From assembly GCA_947311845.1 (NCBI GenBank), contig CAMZMU010000035.1, positions 1,507,761 through 1,571,760 of the forward strand: a DNA stretch of 64,000 nucleotides, given 5' to 3'. The DNA comes from Poa pratensis (Eukaryota; Streptophyta; Magnoliopsida; Poales; Poaceae). Positions 21,726-33,546 of the stretch are shown here, piece after piece (position 1 is the stretch's first letter; each line of letters starts with the position of its first letter). The notes under the pieces are model-generated. The model was not told the DNA's origin. It saw nothing but the letters and a program-made list of their open reading frames with translations, and ran no database searches. A program made the translations under genes and the position numbers.

Positions 21726-23789
21726 ATGGGAATTTCTCCCGGCGAAGGTATGTAAACTGCAGTCTCTATTTCCAGCCCTCTCTGCTACCCGAACTCACCA
21801 AAATGCCAAGCACCTTTGGCTGGTTATCCATGGACGATTCTCTTCGATCGATCCATCTCCCGGCATCCAGCAAGTCTCCACCCCGAACCTCATGTCCAGG
21901 GACGGAGCCAGGCCCAGCCCACCCTGGCCATGGTCCTCGGTGTAACAATTAAATCCTTTGTACCACTGCTGGGATAGATATATACATTTAGCCCGGGGCG
22001 TGACTCGATTCTGCCTTCGCCGTTGATGAGCTGTGGAGGCGCTCGTTGTAGCTGCGCACAAGGCCGTTTCACCACCAAACTTCCCGGCGAGGCGGCGCAA
22101 CTCACTTCCTTGCTTCGTCGCAGGGAGATGAAAGGTCCGGATCGGGCTGCTCGACGTGGGAATCGAAATTACATACTCGTCGGAGTAACTGGGGATTAAG
22201 AATCGTGGTCTGATTGCTTTTTCGCCGACGACGAGAGCATGACTAACCAGTTTAATTCCCTCCTACATAGTACTAGCTAGTTTCTTTAACAATTCAGCTA
22301 TCTGTGAAGTCCACTGATTTTCCTTTCCCCCGACTGGTTACTTTGAATTTTGTTCTCTTTTTTCTACTTCTTTTCATTTCTAACCAATTATCTCATGGTC
22401 TCTGCGTGTGCTCTTTGTGCAAATCCAGAGTTTGTCTCTACATAGTTAATTTTGTTTACAAGCGTTCATCGCATTATCTGAAGAATTACTACTTTAGCAG
22501 TTTACGTTTTTATCACAAATGATAGACCTAAAATTGATTTTTTTTACAGAGAACTTGTACAGATTCTTTCCTGCCATGTAAAAATTGCAGATGCTAAACA
22601 TTAAACCATGAGCACTGCTTGGCGTAAGACGATTTCCTGTACGACGCACGTCCGACGGACTGATTAGTCCGTTGCTTTGCGACAGCGTTTGAACCAACAA
22701 CATCAGATTGATGTGTCGTAGAGAAATCGGACGGAACCGTTCGGATGCAAAGCAGTTTCCTTAAACCATAGTTAGTTTTTACAGAAGTATTTTCGGATGC
22801 AAAGCAATTTCGTTAAACCATAGTTAGTTTTTACAGAAGTATTTTTTCATGTAATTATGGCCCAGATTCCCAAGCCCTCCTACTCCTACTGGCTACTAGT
22901 TTCTTTAATTACACGTGCATCTCTTAATTGAACAGTCAGCCGAGGAGCACACCGATATCTCTATCATGGTCGACGAGGATGACACGGTCTTAGATGTATT
23001 GATCCAAAACAAGCTGATAGACGTTATCATATCCAGACAGTTTTCATCATTCTTTTTCTTTTCCATATGTTGTCCAACAGGTTATTGGGCGGGTCGTGGT
23101 CGATCCTATCGCCAGCGACCTGGAATCCTTCAACATGAGCTACTTACCTTTGCAGGTGAATCTTCACTGCCATTCTCTAGTAGTTAAGTGTATATAGGTC
23201 GAAATCTCAAAAAACAAAAGTGTATATAGGTCGTCCATGTGGCTGTGTGCACCAATCGGTGCAGAGACCAGGGACTTCCCTCGTTTTGCAAAAATAGTCC
23301 TCTAAGTTTTTTTTTTCCAACTTATAATGGAAAGGTCAACTCTTTGACTTTCCAGTAAAGCCATTCTTCTTTCTAACGATACTTTCATCCATGGGTGGTC
23401 TTGATCACATATATTACATGTTCAGTTATTGACGATGTAAATTCTACTTCTTCAAATAGGGCACCGCCAACCAGGACCTAGGAGCGCCTCTGCTGCACCT
23501 CATCAGGGCTCTCTGGACGATCAGTCTCTTTACCCTGGTCTTGGTCATAAGCACGGCCTTATACCAGCCTGCAGCAGGCGTTCTTTTCGGCCGAATCAAA
23601 CTCCTCTACTACCTCGCTCTTGGCGCCATCTTCTCCTGTGGAGTCGCCGAGGGCATCGTCGCCGTTGTGCTCTCGTGTGGCCGCAACGACATACGTCGCA
23701 GTTTCAACTTTGGCAAGGTGGTTCTCTTCTCTGCAGTCGTGCCTTTGGTGGCCATACTGGGCATCGGCGGTAGCCGTTTCATCAAGTGA
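21726..23789 (+). CDS. P2: small three-helix membrane protein, paralogue of P1
   Basis: Proposed exons are 21726-21747, 22940-22995, 23081-23155 and 23460-23789, all GT-AG, giving 160 residues. The last two exons are well supported by alignment with P1 (25 versus 26 codons, and 109 versus 110 codons). Helices are predicted at about 66-86, 98-122 and 138-155, preceded by an acidic N-terminus (MVDEDDTVLD). The start is less sure. The ATG that aligns with P1's start (21701) gives a 47-nt exon that does not keep the frame, whereas ATG 21726 with the acceptor at 22939 does. A relict or alternative first exon is therefore possible. Function is unknown; shared motifs with P1 (GVLFG, YYL, GVAE, VPLV..LGIGG) define the family here. 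Confidence 0.62.
22740..22844. repeat. Two tandem 52-bp repeats in intron 1 of P2
   Basis: TTCGGATGCAAAGCA recurs at 22740 and 22792, with most of the following 50 bp conserved. Confidence 0.75.
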
Positions 23790-24004
23790 TAAATTCATGG
23801 AGCCAGCAGCGGGGAAATCCATGTTTGGAAGACTCCACGGATTTTTAGTCAACGTCATATACATTATACATATACGTTAATTAGTAGCAAGGGTTTGACC
23901 CCACATGGTCATTTCCTATATACATGGCCTGGTGGTGGGGAGGTGATGTGTTTGGTTCACATTGTGGCATGGTTTGTTCTTTTGTTTGTTCTCCTTGTCC
24001 TGTG

Positions 24005-24010
24005 AATAAA
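24005..24010 (+). terminator. Possible polyadenylation signal for P2
   Basis: AATAAA about 215 bp after the P2 stop codon, in AT-rich DNA. This is a plausible 3' end signal, but other weaker signals are possible. Confidence 0.35.
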
Positions 24011-24070
24011 AGGAGAAAATAGAAAATATGCAGAAAGTTGGTTGAATGCGTCCCAGAAAATTTGTCTCTC

Positions 24071-24123
24071 TTTATTATTATTATTCTTGTTGTTGTTGTT
24101 GTTATTGTTTTTGTTGTTGTTGT
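24071..24123. repeat. ATT/GTT trinucleotide microsatellite
   Basis: A short run of TTA/ATT units is followed by GTT units interrupted by TATTG and TTTTTG. Open frames through it are repeat artefacts. Confidence 0.85.
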
Positions 24124-24141
24124 GGTACTCACATGTACCAA

Positions 24142-24592
24142 CCTATGTGACCGTGTAGTACTACAACCTGTGCGGACTTACCAAATTAGGAAACGTAAAC
24201 TAAACATCAACGCAACAGTAGCCAATTTTAGAGGCAAAGATTATTCCAACAGTCATATGATTATGAAGTGCGCCTGCTATAATTAACGTTTAGCTCACAA
24301 CGTAATTGTCTACTACTTATGGTCACACCTACCTATCCAGCTCCAGCTCTCTCAGCTAAAATTAAGTTTAGCTCCTCGCAAAAAAGAAAAAAAAGTTTAG
24401 CTGCGGCTACATCATGTCACAGTGGCTGCGCGTGGAAGCTTCGGGGAAGTTTCAATCTATTTATTTGCGGAAAATAAAAACTGGTTAAGCGAAAAATAAA
24501 GTCATCCCCACTGGCCCACATTCACCAATTCAATATTACTCCTAGTACTACCTATTGAATGTAATTGAGACCGAACGACAGACAATGACAAG
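24142..24592. other. No gene recognised
   Basis: AT-rich intergenic DNA downstream of P2. No domain, RNA gene or clear repeat structure was seen. Confidence 0.5.
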
Positions 24593-24594
24593 TA

Positions 24595-24701
24595 TTCCCT
24601 CGGTTCCAAATTAGATTACCGGTTATCCACCAAATGTTGATGTATCTATACATATAACATGTCTAGCATGTATAGATACATCTAAATTGGAACGGAACGA
24701 G
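24595..24701. mobile_element. Diverged Stowaway-like MITE
   Basis: The inverted ends TTCCCTCGGTTCCAAATTAGA and the complementary TCTAAATTGGAACGGAACGAG are flanked by TA on both sides. The internal halves are also complementary around GATGTATCTATAC. The ends have drifted from the usual CTCCCTCCGTTCC. Confidence 0.7.
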
Positions 24702-24861
24702 TAGCAGTAACAATAGACAATGCTTGTTTCCGGCTTGAAAGCACAAGTAGAAGACACATTAAGGTGCAAGCTCGCCGTGGGTCAAGGCTAAGCAAAAGTA
24801 GAAAACATAGGATCAAACACAGTTGGTCTGGGTCTCTTTGAGATTGAGAATCGAGTCGTTG

Positions 24862-26197
24862 GGGTTTTGAACCGGTCGCTCCTCGCGTCGCCTCCTCCAG
24901 GGCGACCGGGGGGCGGAACCCTAACCCGCGCCGCCGCCGCCCCCCTCCCACCTCCCCTCCCCTCGCCGCCTCCCGAGGCCGCCGGCGGACAAAGGCCGCG
25001 CGGCGCCGATGAAGGGGGCGGCGGGGACTCGCTCCTCCGCGGCTTCTCCGGCCACATGGAGGCAGGTCGCCGCCGAAGCCCGCCGCCGCCACCCGCCCTC
25101 GCCTCCCCGTGCGCCGCCTCCAGCCTCCGTCTCCCCACGTGTCCTCGTCCTCCGCCTCCCCGTGCGTCCCCGTCCGTCGTGCGGGTGCTGCTCTCCGGTG
25201 TGGGCTTCTCCGGGCCCGATCTGGGCCCCGGATGGGCCTGGTGGGCTGCTCTGCCGCCTGCCGGCGGGACGGCCTCTGTTCGCCGGTGCAGCGCCCTTTG
25301 GGTGGAGAGGGTCGTCTTCCTACCGTCCCTGCCATCATCCCGCAGCGGTTTGCCGCTGGGGCTGGCTATCGCCATGGCTTCGCAGATGGCGGCCATGGAG
25401 GCGACGCGCTCCCCACGTGGGGGCCGTCGTGGCTGGGTGGTGAGCCACCTCTGTCTCCCCATCAGTGTTTGCTGGTGTGCTCTTGGTTCTGCAGATGGCG
25501 GCCTTGGGTGCGGTCTCCTCTCCGATGCGAGGCGAGCCGTGGCAGTAGTCGTGGTAGCTTCTTTTCGCCGGTTGCTAGACCCTCGCGTCGGATCCTTGTC
25601 GAAGACCTATGGCGTGGCCGACGTGGGTGGTTCCGTGCGTGCTCTAGGCTAGCCCACCCTTCGGGTAATCGGACTCAGATGGGGTTGGGGTTGCACTCGG
25701 TGGTGCTACGCCTTGCGACTACGACGGCGACCCCCACGTGCGGTGAGGGTATCTCTGATGCCCTTCAACTTCAGCCGGTGACACACAGGCGTCGTGGCGT
25801 CGTCTTTGCCATGCGCGACCTTTCGGACATGCCCCCGACACAGGTGTTGTCGGCGCGCTGTGTGGCCTCGGATGCGCGTGGTGCTCGATTACGTCGATGG
25901 TGCAGTGTCGTGGCTGGATCTCCGCTGTCATGTCCTGTGGTTCTTCCTTTGTGATCGCAGTGCTTGGGTCGTGATGAGCTTCTCATCAATCAACTGTCTC
26001 CGAGTTTTTCTCGGAGTGACCCTTCTCTTGTGTGTTGTCGGTGTGTGTCTTTTACTTTTATTTCTCTTCTCATGTACCCCCTGTAAACTCTGGTTCATTT
26101 GAACCTATCTTGTAGAGTCTGCAAAGTCTCATAGGCAGTTGATTAATGAAGTTTAGGCTGGCTCTAAGAGCCCGCCGTAGTCATAGTCAAAAAAAGA
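24862..26197 (+). mobile_element. GC-rich poly(A) non-autonomous retroposon (member 1)
   Basis: A 1336-bp unit with a short A-tract at its 3' end is bounded by a perfect 16-bp target duplication, GAGAATCGAGTCGTTG (24846-24861 and 26198-26213), showing target-primed insertion. The 5' half is extremely GC-rich and the 3' half ends CTCTAAGAGCCCGCC...TAGTC-A(n). No reverse transcriptase is present. Related units of nearly the same length occur at 35534-36863 and 56595-57916, with similar 5' wording (GCGTCGCCTCCTCC) and a similar 3' end. Overlapping open frames of 200-280 codons in three phases are best read as GC-rich artefacts. It is mobilised by an unknown LINE. Confidence 0.85.
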
Positions 26198-26420
26198 GAG
26201 AATCGAGTCGTTGTCTACATGTGCGCTAGTGCAAAACTGTTGAGACGAGGAAAGTTTCAGAGGGCCACGTGCACGTTCGCCGGCAGAAGCGGCAGACGAC
26301 GTGCGTTATTTTGGTGTCCCAGGGGAACATGACGTCAGAATCTTTTTTTTTTTTTTGCGTCAACACCCACCACTCCACACCACACAGCTCTAAAATGGAC
26401 TACTCAGAATCACATGCATG

Positions 26421-27369
26421 GTCCATGGAACAGGAAATACTATAGATCATTAGTACGCTAATTAGACCACTAAACACACAACCCAAACTAGTAGGATGCA
26501 CACAACGAGGGGCATCGGAGCCGCCTTCGGCAGGTCAACATGACGCCTTCGGCAGGGACGGAGGGGACCATCGCCGAGGACGGGCCGTGCGAGTTCGGCG
26601 CATGAGCGCTGAGGCCGCCACTGCTGAGGAGATCGGTTACCTGGAAAACTGCTAACCAAGGAGCTTTTGGCCCACCAAGCATTCAGTTTGATCTCGGTTA
26701 ACAGTTAAAAGACCGAGTTGTGTGGAACACTGAGATGAAGCTACACCTCAATGAAAATTTCGAAAGGTCCATGGAACAGAAATACTATGACTGCATGGCG
26801 AGTGCTACGATTAATATACGGTGGCATCGTTGCAAGACAGGTACTCTGATTATATCATTAGTACGCTAATTAGACCACTAAACACACAACCCAAACTAGT
26901 ACTCCCTCCGTTCCAAATTAGATGTCTTTCATTTGTCCACATTCGGATGTATATAGACATGTTACAAGTATAGATACATCCGTATGTGAACAAATGGAAG
27001 ACATCTAATTTAGAACGGAGGGAGTAGGATGTACACAACGAGGGGCATGTCCGGGTGCGCGAGGCGAGCGTGGCATCGTAGCCGCCTTCGGCAGGTCAAC
27101 TATGACCGTGCACACCTGGCGAGCACGGACCTCGTCCCTGCCGTACGTGCCCACAGCACGGAGGGGACCATCGCCGAGGACGGGACGTGCGAGTTCGGCG
27201 CATGAGCGCTGAGGCCGCCACTGTTGAGGAGATCGGTTACCTGGAAAACTGCTAACCAAGGAGCTTTTGGCCCACCAAGCATTCAGTTTGGTCTCGGTTA
27301 AGAGTTAAAAGACCGAGTTGGGTGGAACACTGAGATGAAGCTACGCCTCAAAGAAAATTTCGAACGGTC
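26421..27369. repeat. Local tandem duplication (two copies)
   Basis: Copy 1 (about 26421-26766) and copy 2 (about 26767-27369) both start GTCCATGGAACAG and end AAAATTTCGAA. They share the ACGCTAATTAGACCACTAAAC and GCCGCCTTCGGCAGGTCAAC segments. Copy 2 carries a Stowaway MITE and a further stretch of about 60 bp missing from copy 1. Confidence 0.85.
26902..27024. mobile_element. Stowaway MITE with empty sister site
   Basis: Inverted ends CTCCCTCCGTTCCAAATTAGA, with TA on both sides. Copy 1 of the surrounding duplication has the uninterrupted site (CAAACTAGTAGGATG near 26486), so the insertion followed the local duplication. Confidence 0.93.
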
Positions 27370-27532
27370 GATCGAGTGGGACGTATTTGATAAAAATTGT
27401 CACAAATGGATGCAAATTTCGGTCCAAAATTAAGAAGCTAGAGTTCACGAAACTCGAAACGGATCACAGAAACGAAACCGACATGACATATTTTATGTTT
27501 AAAATACAAATCAGAGTATATTTATGTATAAT

Positions 27533-27939
27533 TATAGCTGGCCAAACGAGGAGCACGACACGATTCATCACGGGCCTGACAAGGCACGGCCCAGTTACGA
27601 CACGACTCATTAGGCACGATTACTAAACGTGTCGTGTCGTTGCGGCTCATGGGCTGCAAACTCTACCTCGACATGGCCCACCAGCACTAATATGGCCCGA
27701 TGGGTTGGGTTAAGCTCGATTAAGATATAAAAATTAGATAAAATAGTTATTAAATTTAAAAAATAGGTAAAATAGCTATGAATTTTTAAAAAATAGCTAA
27801 TCGTGACGTGTCGTGCAGGCCCACGGGCTCCAAATCGAGGAGCGCCCCAGGCACTAACAGACCCGTGCCGTGCTGTGACCCATTTGAATGAGGTTGTGCC
27901 GTGTCTGCCTGGCCAAAAAAGACCGTGTTGGCCAGCTAT
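27533..27939. mobile_element. Non-autonomous terminal-inverted-repeat element (hAT or Mutator type)
   Basis: The ends read TATAGCTGGCCAAAC and, inverted, ATAGCTGGCCAACAC. Outside lie ATGTATAAT (27524-27532) and ATGCATAAT (27940-27948), an imperfect 9-bp duplication (8 of 9). The interior is enriched in CACGACACG-type motifs. There are no coding remnants. A 9-bp duplication favours Mutator; the terminal wording also resembles hAT relatives. Confidence 0.55.
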
Positions 27940-27948
27940 ATGCATAAT

Positions 27949-28331
27949 AGAGGAGATTATACGAAACAGTACAAAGGAAGAAGGTGATATTAATCTGACA
28001 AATCCTCTCGTGCGAGCGAGAGGCAGGTAGAGGTAGGCGTGCCTCAGCCTGGCCGTGGGAAAATGTGCGAACCAGCCGTTCCTACTCAGTTGCACATGCA
28101 GACATGTGGGCTGGCCCAAACAAGCAAACAACTGAATTTTCCGTTCACAAGGCCTAATTGGGAGTCCGTGGGATATATGTTATAGCTTAGACTAGCAAGC
28201 GTGCCCGTGCGTTGTAATGGGAGAGAAAAACTTACGGTCACAAGGACACACAAAGTTCGCAACGTGTCATGGAAACCAGCGAGATTCAGCGCCTAAAATG
28301 TTTACAAAATCAATGGGAATAAAAAAAATTA
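27949..28331. other. No gene recognised
   Basis: Short intergenic segment between two mobile elements, with no supported feature. Confidence 0.5.
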
Positions 28332-28343
28332 GAGAACATACTT

Positions 28344-28989
28344 TTTTTTTTGCGGGGAAGGAAGCTGATATTAAAACCAAATTCTTACAGGAACACCCAC
28401 AAGAAAAGCAAAATTACAACCAAGTCCTGCAAGAAGCAGACCACGCCGGCGGCAAGGATGTATCGAGGACGCGCCGCTGCAACCACTCCTTCTCTGGCCT
28501 TGGAACGGAGTTGGCTCCTCTGCAGACGGGAAGTCTTCAAAGCTCGACTCCGGGGAATCTCCATCCATCGCCACCGTCGTCTTCCGCGCTTGGAACAACA
28601 TCAACTTCAGCTTCCTCCAGCTGAGCCGCCAAGCGGACCGAGCTGGACCAGGGAACGAGCACCCGAGGAGCATTGGGTGCTGGGAAGTCAGCAGACCTAC
28701 GCCAGAGCTCCGCAGAACGCCGCCGCCGGAGGGGAAATCCGCCGACACCAAAACGCCTGCCGCCGTCGTCACCGCCTCCGAGATGCCGCCGGACCAGGCC
28801 CTAACAAGCCCTACACTATATACACGCCCGGATCAGGCGATTCCCCAACGTCCCGCTGCCGAAGCAGCCGCCGGAGGTGAGGAATCACGCGGATCACGGA
28901 CGGCGAGGTGGGTTCGCCGGGAGGGACCAAAAATATCTCCTCTCTGCACTGTAGAGGGAGGTGTCGGTCCAAGGCTTCCGATGATATTG
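28344..28989 (-). mobile_element. Short poly(A) retroposon
   Basis: The poly-T tract on the plus strand (from 28344) is the poly(A) tail of a minus-strand insertion. The 12-bp target duplication GAGAACATACTT lies at 28332-28343 and 28990-29001. The 646-bp body is GC-rich with no recognised protein domain. Its ends differ from the 1.3-kb retroposons, so it is a different family or a truncated LINE. Confidence 0.8.
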
Positions 28990-29001
28990 GAGAACATACT
29001 T

Positions 29002-29549
29002 GTTCCAGGATCCTACATAAACTGCTATTATTTGTTACAGACTCTTAAATGCAAATGGCATTTTCAATCCAAACGAAGTGTTCGGCTGATCATACATGAT
29101 GTGAAATGATAATACTACTATTTAGCACAAACAATTCACATCAAACGTAAGAATATAACATCGTGTAAGTGAAAAGGTTGAGAGAAAAATGACAAATTCC
29201 ATCAGTGTGCCACATACAACCAAGTACATGACGCTCAAGCCATCCCAAACAACTCAATTCCAGACAACAACAAAATGGGTAACTACAGCGCCAACAGTGC
29301 TTGAACTTTCGCAATCTGCTCTTCTTTGGTCATACCAGCAAAATGGCCTCTTGAATCAATAGCCATTTCTTGTACCATTACTCCTATAACCAGGAAATCC
29401 CCTCGTGGTACCTCGATCATCGGGCCTTATGAGTTCCCGTGAGGCTGTGAGTGGTAATTCCTCCTTTCTTCTCCCATTCCTGAGGGTAGCCCAGGTTGAT
29501 CAAGTTTACGTGTCGTAGCATATAATTCTGTAACTGATTCTTTCTCCTC
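29002..29549. other. No gene recognised
   Basis: Mixed-composition intergenic DNA between the retroposon and the LINE. No feature is supported. Confidence 0.5.
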
Positions 29550-29565
29550 AAATGATATTCCCATC

Positions 29566-31236
29566 AGGATTAAAAATTAATTTCCATAAAAGTGAATTGT
29601 TTTGCTTTGGCGATGCACAGGACGCAGCTGCTCAGTACACCGAAATATTCGGTTGTGAGCAGGGTCAATTTCCTATAATGTACTTGGGCATACCAATACA
29701 TTATCGCAAACTGACTAATGTGGAATGGAGACACGTCGAGGAGCGTCTACAAGCACGGTTGTCTAGCTGGAAAGGCAAATTACTGTCCCTTGGTGGAAGG
29801 TTGGTTCTCATTAATTCGGTACTTACAAACATGGTACTGTATATGATATCCTTCTTCCAGTTACCAAAAGGTGTCTTGAATAAATTGGATTACTACCGAT
29901 CAAGATTCTTTTGGCAAGGGGATGGTGAGAAAAAGAAGTATCGACTGGCTAAATGGGATGTTATTTGTCGACCAAAAGATCAAGGAGGGCTAGGTATTCA
30001 TGATCTCTGTATCAAGAATTCAGCCCTCCTAGGAAAGTGGCTGTTTAAGTTGCTGACCGAAGATGGAATTTGGCAAACACTCCTTAAAAGAAAATACATC
30101 GGCACGAAGCCGTATCACAGGTGTATTGGAAACCTGGTGACTCCCACTTTTGGGGTGGCCTAATGGCGACTAAGAAACATTTCTTTCGCTTTGGCGTATT
30201 TAATATTAAGGATGTCACGGAGATTAGATTCTGGGAGGACAAATGGTTAGGAAACACCACCCTCCGGGAGCAATATCCGGCTCTATACAACATTGTTCGA
30301 CACAAGGGGGATACTATAGCCACTGTTATGCAGTGCTCACCACCCAATGTGACGTTCAGACGAGATTTATTTGGTCCGAGATTAACTTCTTGGAATGCCT
30401 TGCTGGCACGGTTGGACTCGGTCCAACTTACACAAGGTCCCGATGAATTTCGGTGGAATTTATGCGGGAATGGAAAATTCTCGGTAGATTCTATGTATAG
30501 GGCGCTTGTGCATTCTGATATTCCAGTCGATGATAATAAAAAAATATGGCACATGAAGATTCCACTAAAATAAAAATATTTTCGTGGTATCTTCGTAGGG
30601 GTGTCATTTTAACCAAGGATAACCTTGTCAAACGGAACTGGCATGGAAGTACTAAGTGTGTGTTTTGTCCACATCAAGAGACAATAAAACACTTATTATT
30701 CGAGTGTAGTTTCGCACGTTGTATATGGTCATCTATCCAAATAGCGTCTAACTTATATCCACCCAAGTCTGTTGCAAATGTGTTTGGAAACTGGCTACAT
30801 GGGATAGATAAGAAGCTTAGAACGATTATTAGGGTGGGAGCGATTGCCGTTATTTGGTCGCTTTGGCTTAGTAGAAATGACAAGGTTTTCAACGATAAAA
30901 ATGTGTCTCCTATGCAGGTACTCTACCGTTGCACAAGTATTATCCGTTTGTGGTCCACCTTACAACGAGTGGGACATCGAGACCTCTTTACGGAGGCAAG
31001 CGAGGGACATTTTTTCACAACATGGATGGCCGCTTGATCGCAGGATTGGTCCTCCATAGGTGACGGTTGCGTTCATCTTCAACGCTGGCGAGTTACTGTA
31101 TTCACTTCATGATTGTAATTTGCCTAGTGCTAGTCACTAGTGTTTTTCGTCACTTTGGATTGCGGCTGTGTGCATTATTGTTATGCAGAGGCCGGGTGTA
31201 TTGCTTAATTTAAGTAATAAAACCCTTTATCTAAAG
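29566..31236 (+). mobile_element. 5'-truncated L1-like LINE with reverse-transcriptase C-terminus
   Basis: Coding remnants begin in the reverse transcriptase (GLKINFHKSELFCFG, then YLGIPI) and run through the connection (FFWQGDGEKKKYRLAKWDVI) to the zinc-binding RVT-associated region (CVFCPHQETIKHLLFECSFA). Single-base frame changes occur near 30120 and 30570. The 3' end has AATAAAACCC...CTTTATCTAAAG. The flanks AAATGATATTCCCATC (29550-29565) and AAATGATATTCTCATC (31237-31252) are a 16-bp target duplication with one mismatch. The element is dead on arrival (5' truncation) and later frameshifted. The boundary of the large tandem duplication lies inside it at 31060. Confidence 0.9.
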
Positions 31237-31252
31237 AAATGATATTCTCATC

Positions 31253-33311
31253 TCCTTAAAACGTGGCCTCTTTTTGTTAATGGGAGATTCTTGCTCGAAC
31301 TTGAAAAACCCATGTTACTTCCATGTAGAATCAACGTCATTCTGTGGTTGAGCACGCAAACCATGGCCTCTCAAACTTGTGTTTATCTCTATCATCAGCA
31401 TGTTCGTTTTGACCAGTGTGTCGTCCATAGCCTACGAAAAAGTAATCGAAGCAAAAGGATGAAAGATAAATTGGTGAAGAAAGTAAGAAGGGATGGATAG
31501 ATAAATTGGTGCAGAAAGTAAGAACTAATAAGGCAGCTCACCAGTCCCTTGGTGATCATGTCGTCGCCACCATGCCCAGCACACCTGTCAGGTGCATCAT
31601 GTTGTACATACAAACATAAGAAGCCTAAAGCTGTTAATATGGTGGGCATTTGAAGGTATGTGTTATATTTACGTCAGTGAAATACATGGCCTCACCCTGC
31701 TCACTGGTACAATAATATTTGCACCAAATGCTAGAGTTCGTAGTACAGTGGAACTTGACGTCTTTCATTCAGCATAGGATTCAATTGAATGGACCATGGA
31801 ACACCCAATCCTGGCACGGAACATGAAGGAGAAGTCATTTCATTCAGACAAATCCAATTAGCTTACACTGCAATCCTAATACATGGATATCATCGCAAAA
31901 AAAGTTAGTGGAAATCGACGAGCTGCAAGTGACCATAGGGGCTTTGGTCATGGTTGAACGGGGCAGCAGCTCGGGTGGGCGTCAACGGAAGCTCTTGGTG
32001 GTGTCGACAGCGGGAAAGCTCCGGGGAGCAGCCATGTGCAGAGGCGTCCAAGTCGGGGGCTGCGGCCTGCAGGAGGTCTATAGAGCGCGGGGAGGCAACT
32101 AAGACCAGAGCCGCAACTCGGGGGTGGGGATTCCTTCTACCGGAGGAGGTAGGCGGCGCCATGGGAGATCAACCGGGTGTTGGCGGGGAAGAACAAACCC
32201 GGAGGCCGGAGGCCGGAGTAGAGGGGTGGCGGCGGCAAGGATGCTGTGCGTGATGAACCCTAGAATGAGCAGAGGACAATGATGTCCAGTCTGCGAGGAA
32301 AAAAACGTTCGTGGCATGGCAAGGGACTGCTTGTTGATTTTCGAAAAAGGAAGGGGATTAAATGCAAATTCCACGACGTGCCACGGTCGTTTGCTGGTAT
32401 TATATAGTAGAGATTATTAGCAGCAAATATGCAATTGGTTTATTGCTGGTGCCTACTTCTCAACGATATATGCAGATCCCTCAAACCTCTGTTTTGCACT
32501 ACTGCTGTACTCGTATTGCATGCCAACCTCACCGTGTATACTTAACCTGAAACCTCATCCATGGTTGCGCAGGAATTTCACACCCCCAAAACAGAGATTG
32601 TTTCATTGCAATGTGTAGATTTTATCATAGAATAACATGAGGTTACTCACTTCTCCCTTGCAAGAAGCCCACGAAAGCCAGAGTAATAGCTTCAGGTTCA
32701 GCTCTCCCACTCAGGGGCAGCTGTTTTCCAGGTGCAGGTCTTTTAGAAAGTTACCGATGTGTAGAAATTGGCCACGGTCGTATGTTGTGTTTTACATTTG
32801 GTTTAGATTCTATAGGAACTAGGTAATTAAGGACTCGCCAAACACAAAAAGAAAACTCTGTCTTACTCTGTTTTGTTTGCTCTAATTTTGCACTACTGTT
32901 GTGAATGTAGGGCTGCGCGCTGCGTTGTATTTTCGACGAAATAGGCCGTAACCCCGCTATATAAATATAGCAACCCGCTGCGCTGTATTTTCAGTATGAG
33001 ACTGTGAGTGGTTCCTCAGTAAGGGTGGAAATAGTCAGAGATTGGTTCTGTTTCAATCTGTGTAATCGAACACCAACGTCCCCAGCCCGTCACACCCAAA
33101 TGTTAATCATTTCGCATTTCACACCCAAGACATCAGCCGAACAAATATTGGTTATCGTTGAGCCATTTACCGGCTACCTGTTCAAAGTTAACTCCCACGT
33201 CACACTTACAGAAATCAGATAGTTCATCCCACCGGTGTCTGGGAACAGCACATTCAAAAATCATGTGGAAAATGTTTGCTTTTTTAGAATAGAAAGAACA
33301 AGCACTCCAGA
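31253..33311. other. Unassigned DNA shared by both duplication units
   Basis: No gene is recognised. A GC-rich patch at about 31900-32260 contains overlapping short frames on both strands, perhaps a relict first exon or promoter region. A pair of similar words (CTGCGTTGTATTTTC and CTGCGCTGTATTTTC) lies at about 32930 and 32978. Unit 2 matches at 51859-53921 with few changes. Confidence 0.45.
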
Positions 33312-33500
33312 TTAGTTAAAAGACTGTCTATTGTCTAAATTATCTCTAGTAATAACCTTTTTATGACTTGACAACCACAAGAAGACATGAATTATTGGGG
33401 GTATATATATTTTCCACAGAGCCGGGATAGCACAAGAACTCAGCGTACTTGGGGTGATCCTACGGACGAAAAAGAGTTTGAGAGTTTGCAGTGTTCGCAC
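33312..33500 (-). pseudogene. LINE RVT zinc-finger fragment
   Basis: The reading WKIYIPPIIHVFLWL...KKVITRDNLDNRQ is the characteristic start of the RVT-associated zinc-binding region of plant LINEs. It is a short isolated piece abutting the Myb/SANT remnant. Confidence 0.65.
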
Positions 33501-33546
33501 AATATGACATAGTTAGAGAGTTAGCAGAGTTTTGAAACATGGGACC

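Noticed and set aside
21701..21747. ATG 21701 as the start of P2
   Set aside because: It aligns with the P1 start, but the 47-nt exon does not keep the frame with any downstream exon. ATG 21726 does. It is kept as a possible relict start.
24038..24286. Hydrophobic open frame rich in Val/Ile
   Set aside because: It is produced by the ATT/GTT microsatellite.
25109..25954. A 281-codon open frame within the GC-rich retroposon
   Set aside because: It overlaps other long frames in different phases, has no domain and lies inside a poly(A) insertion with target duplications.
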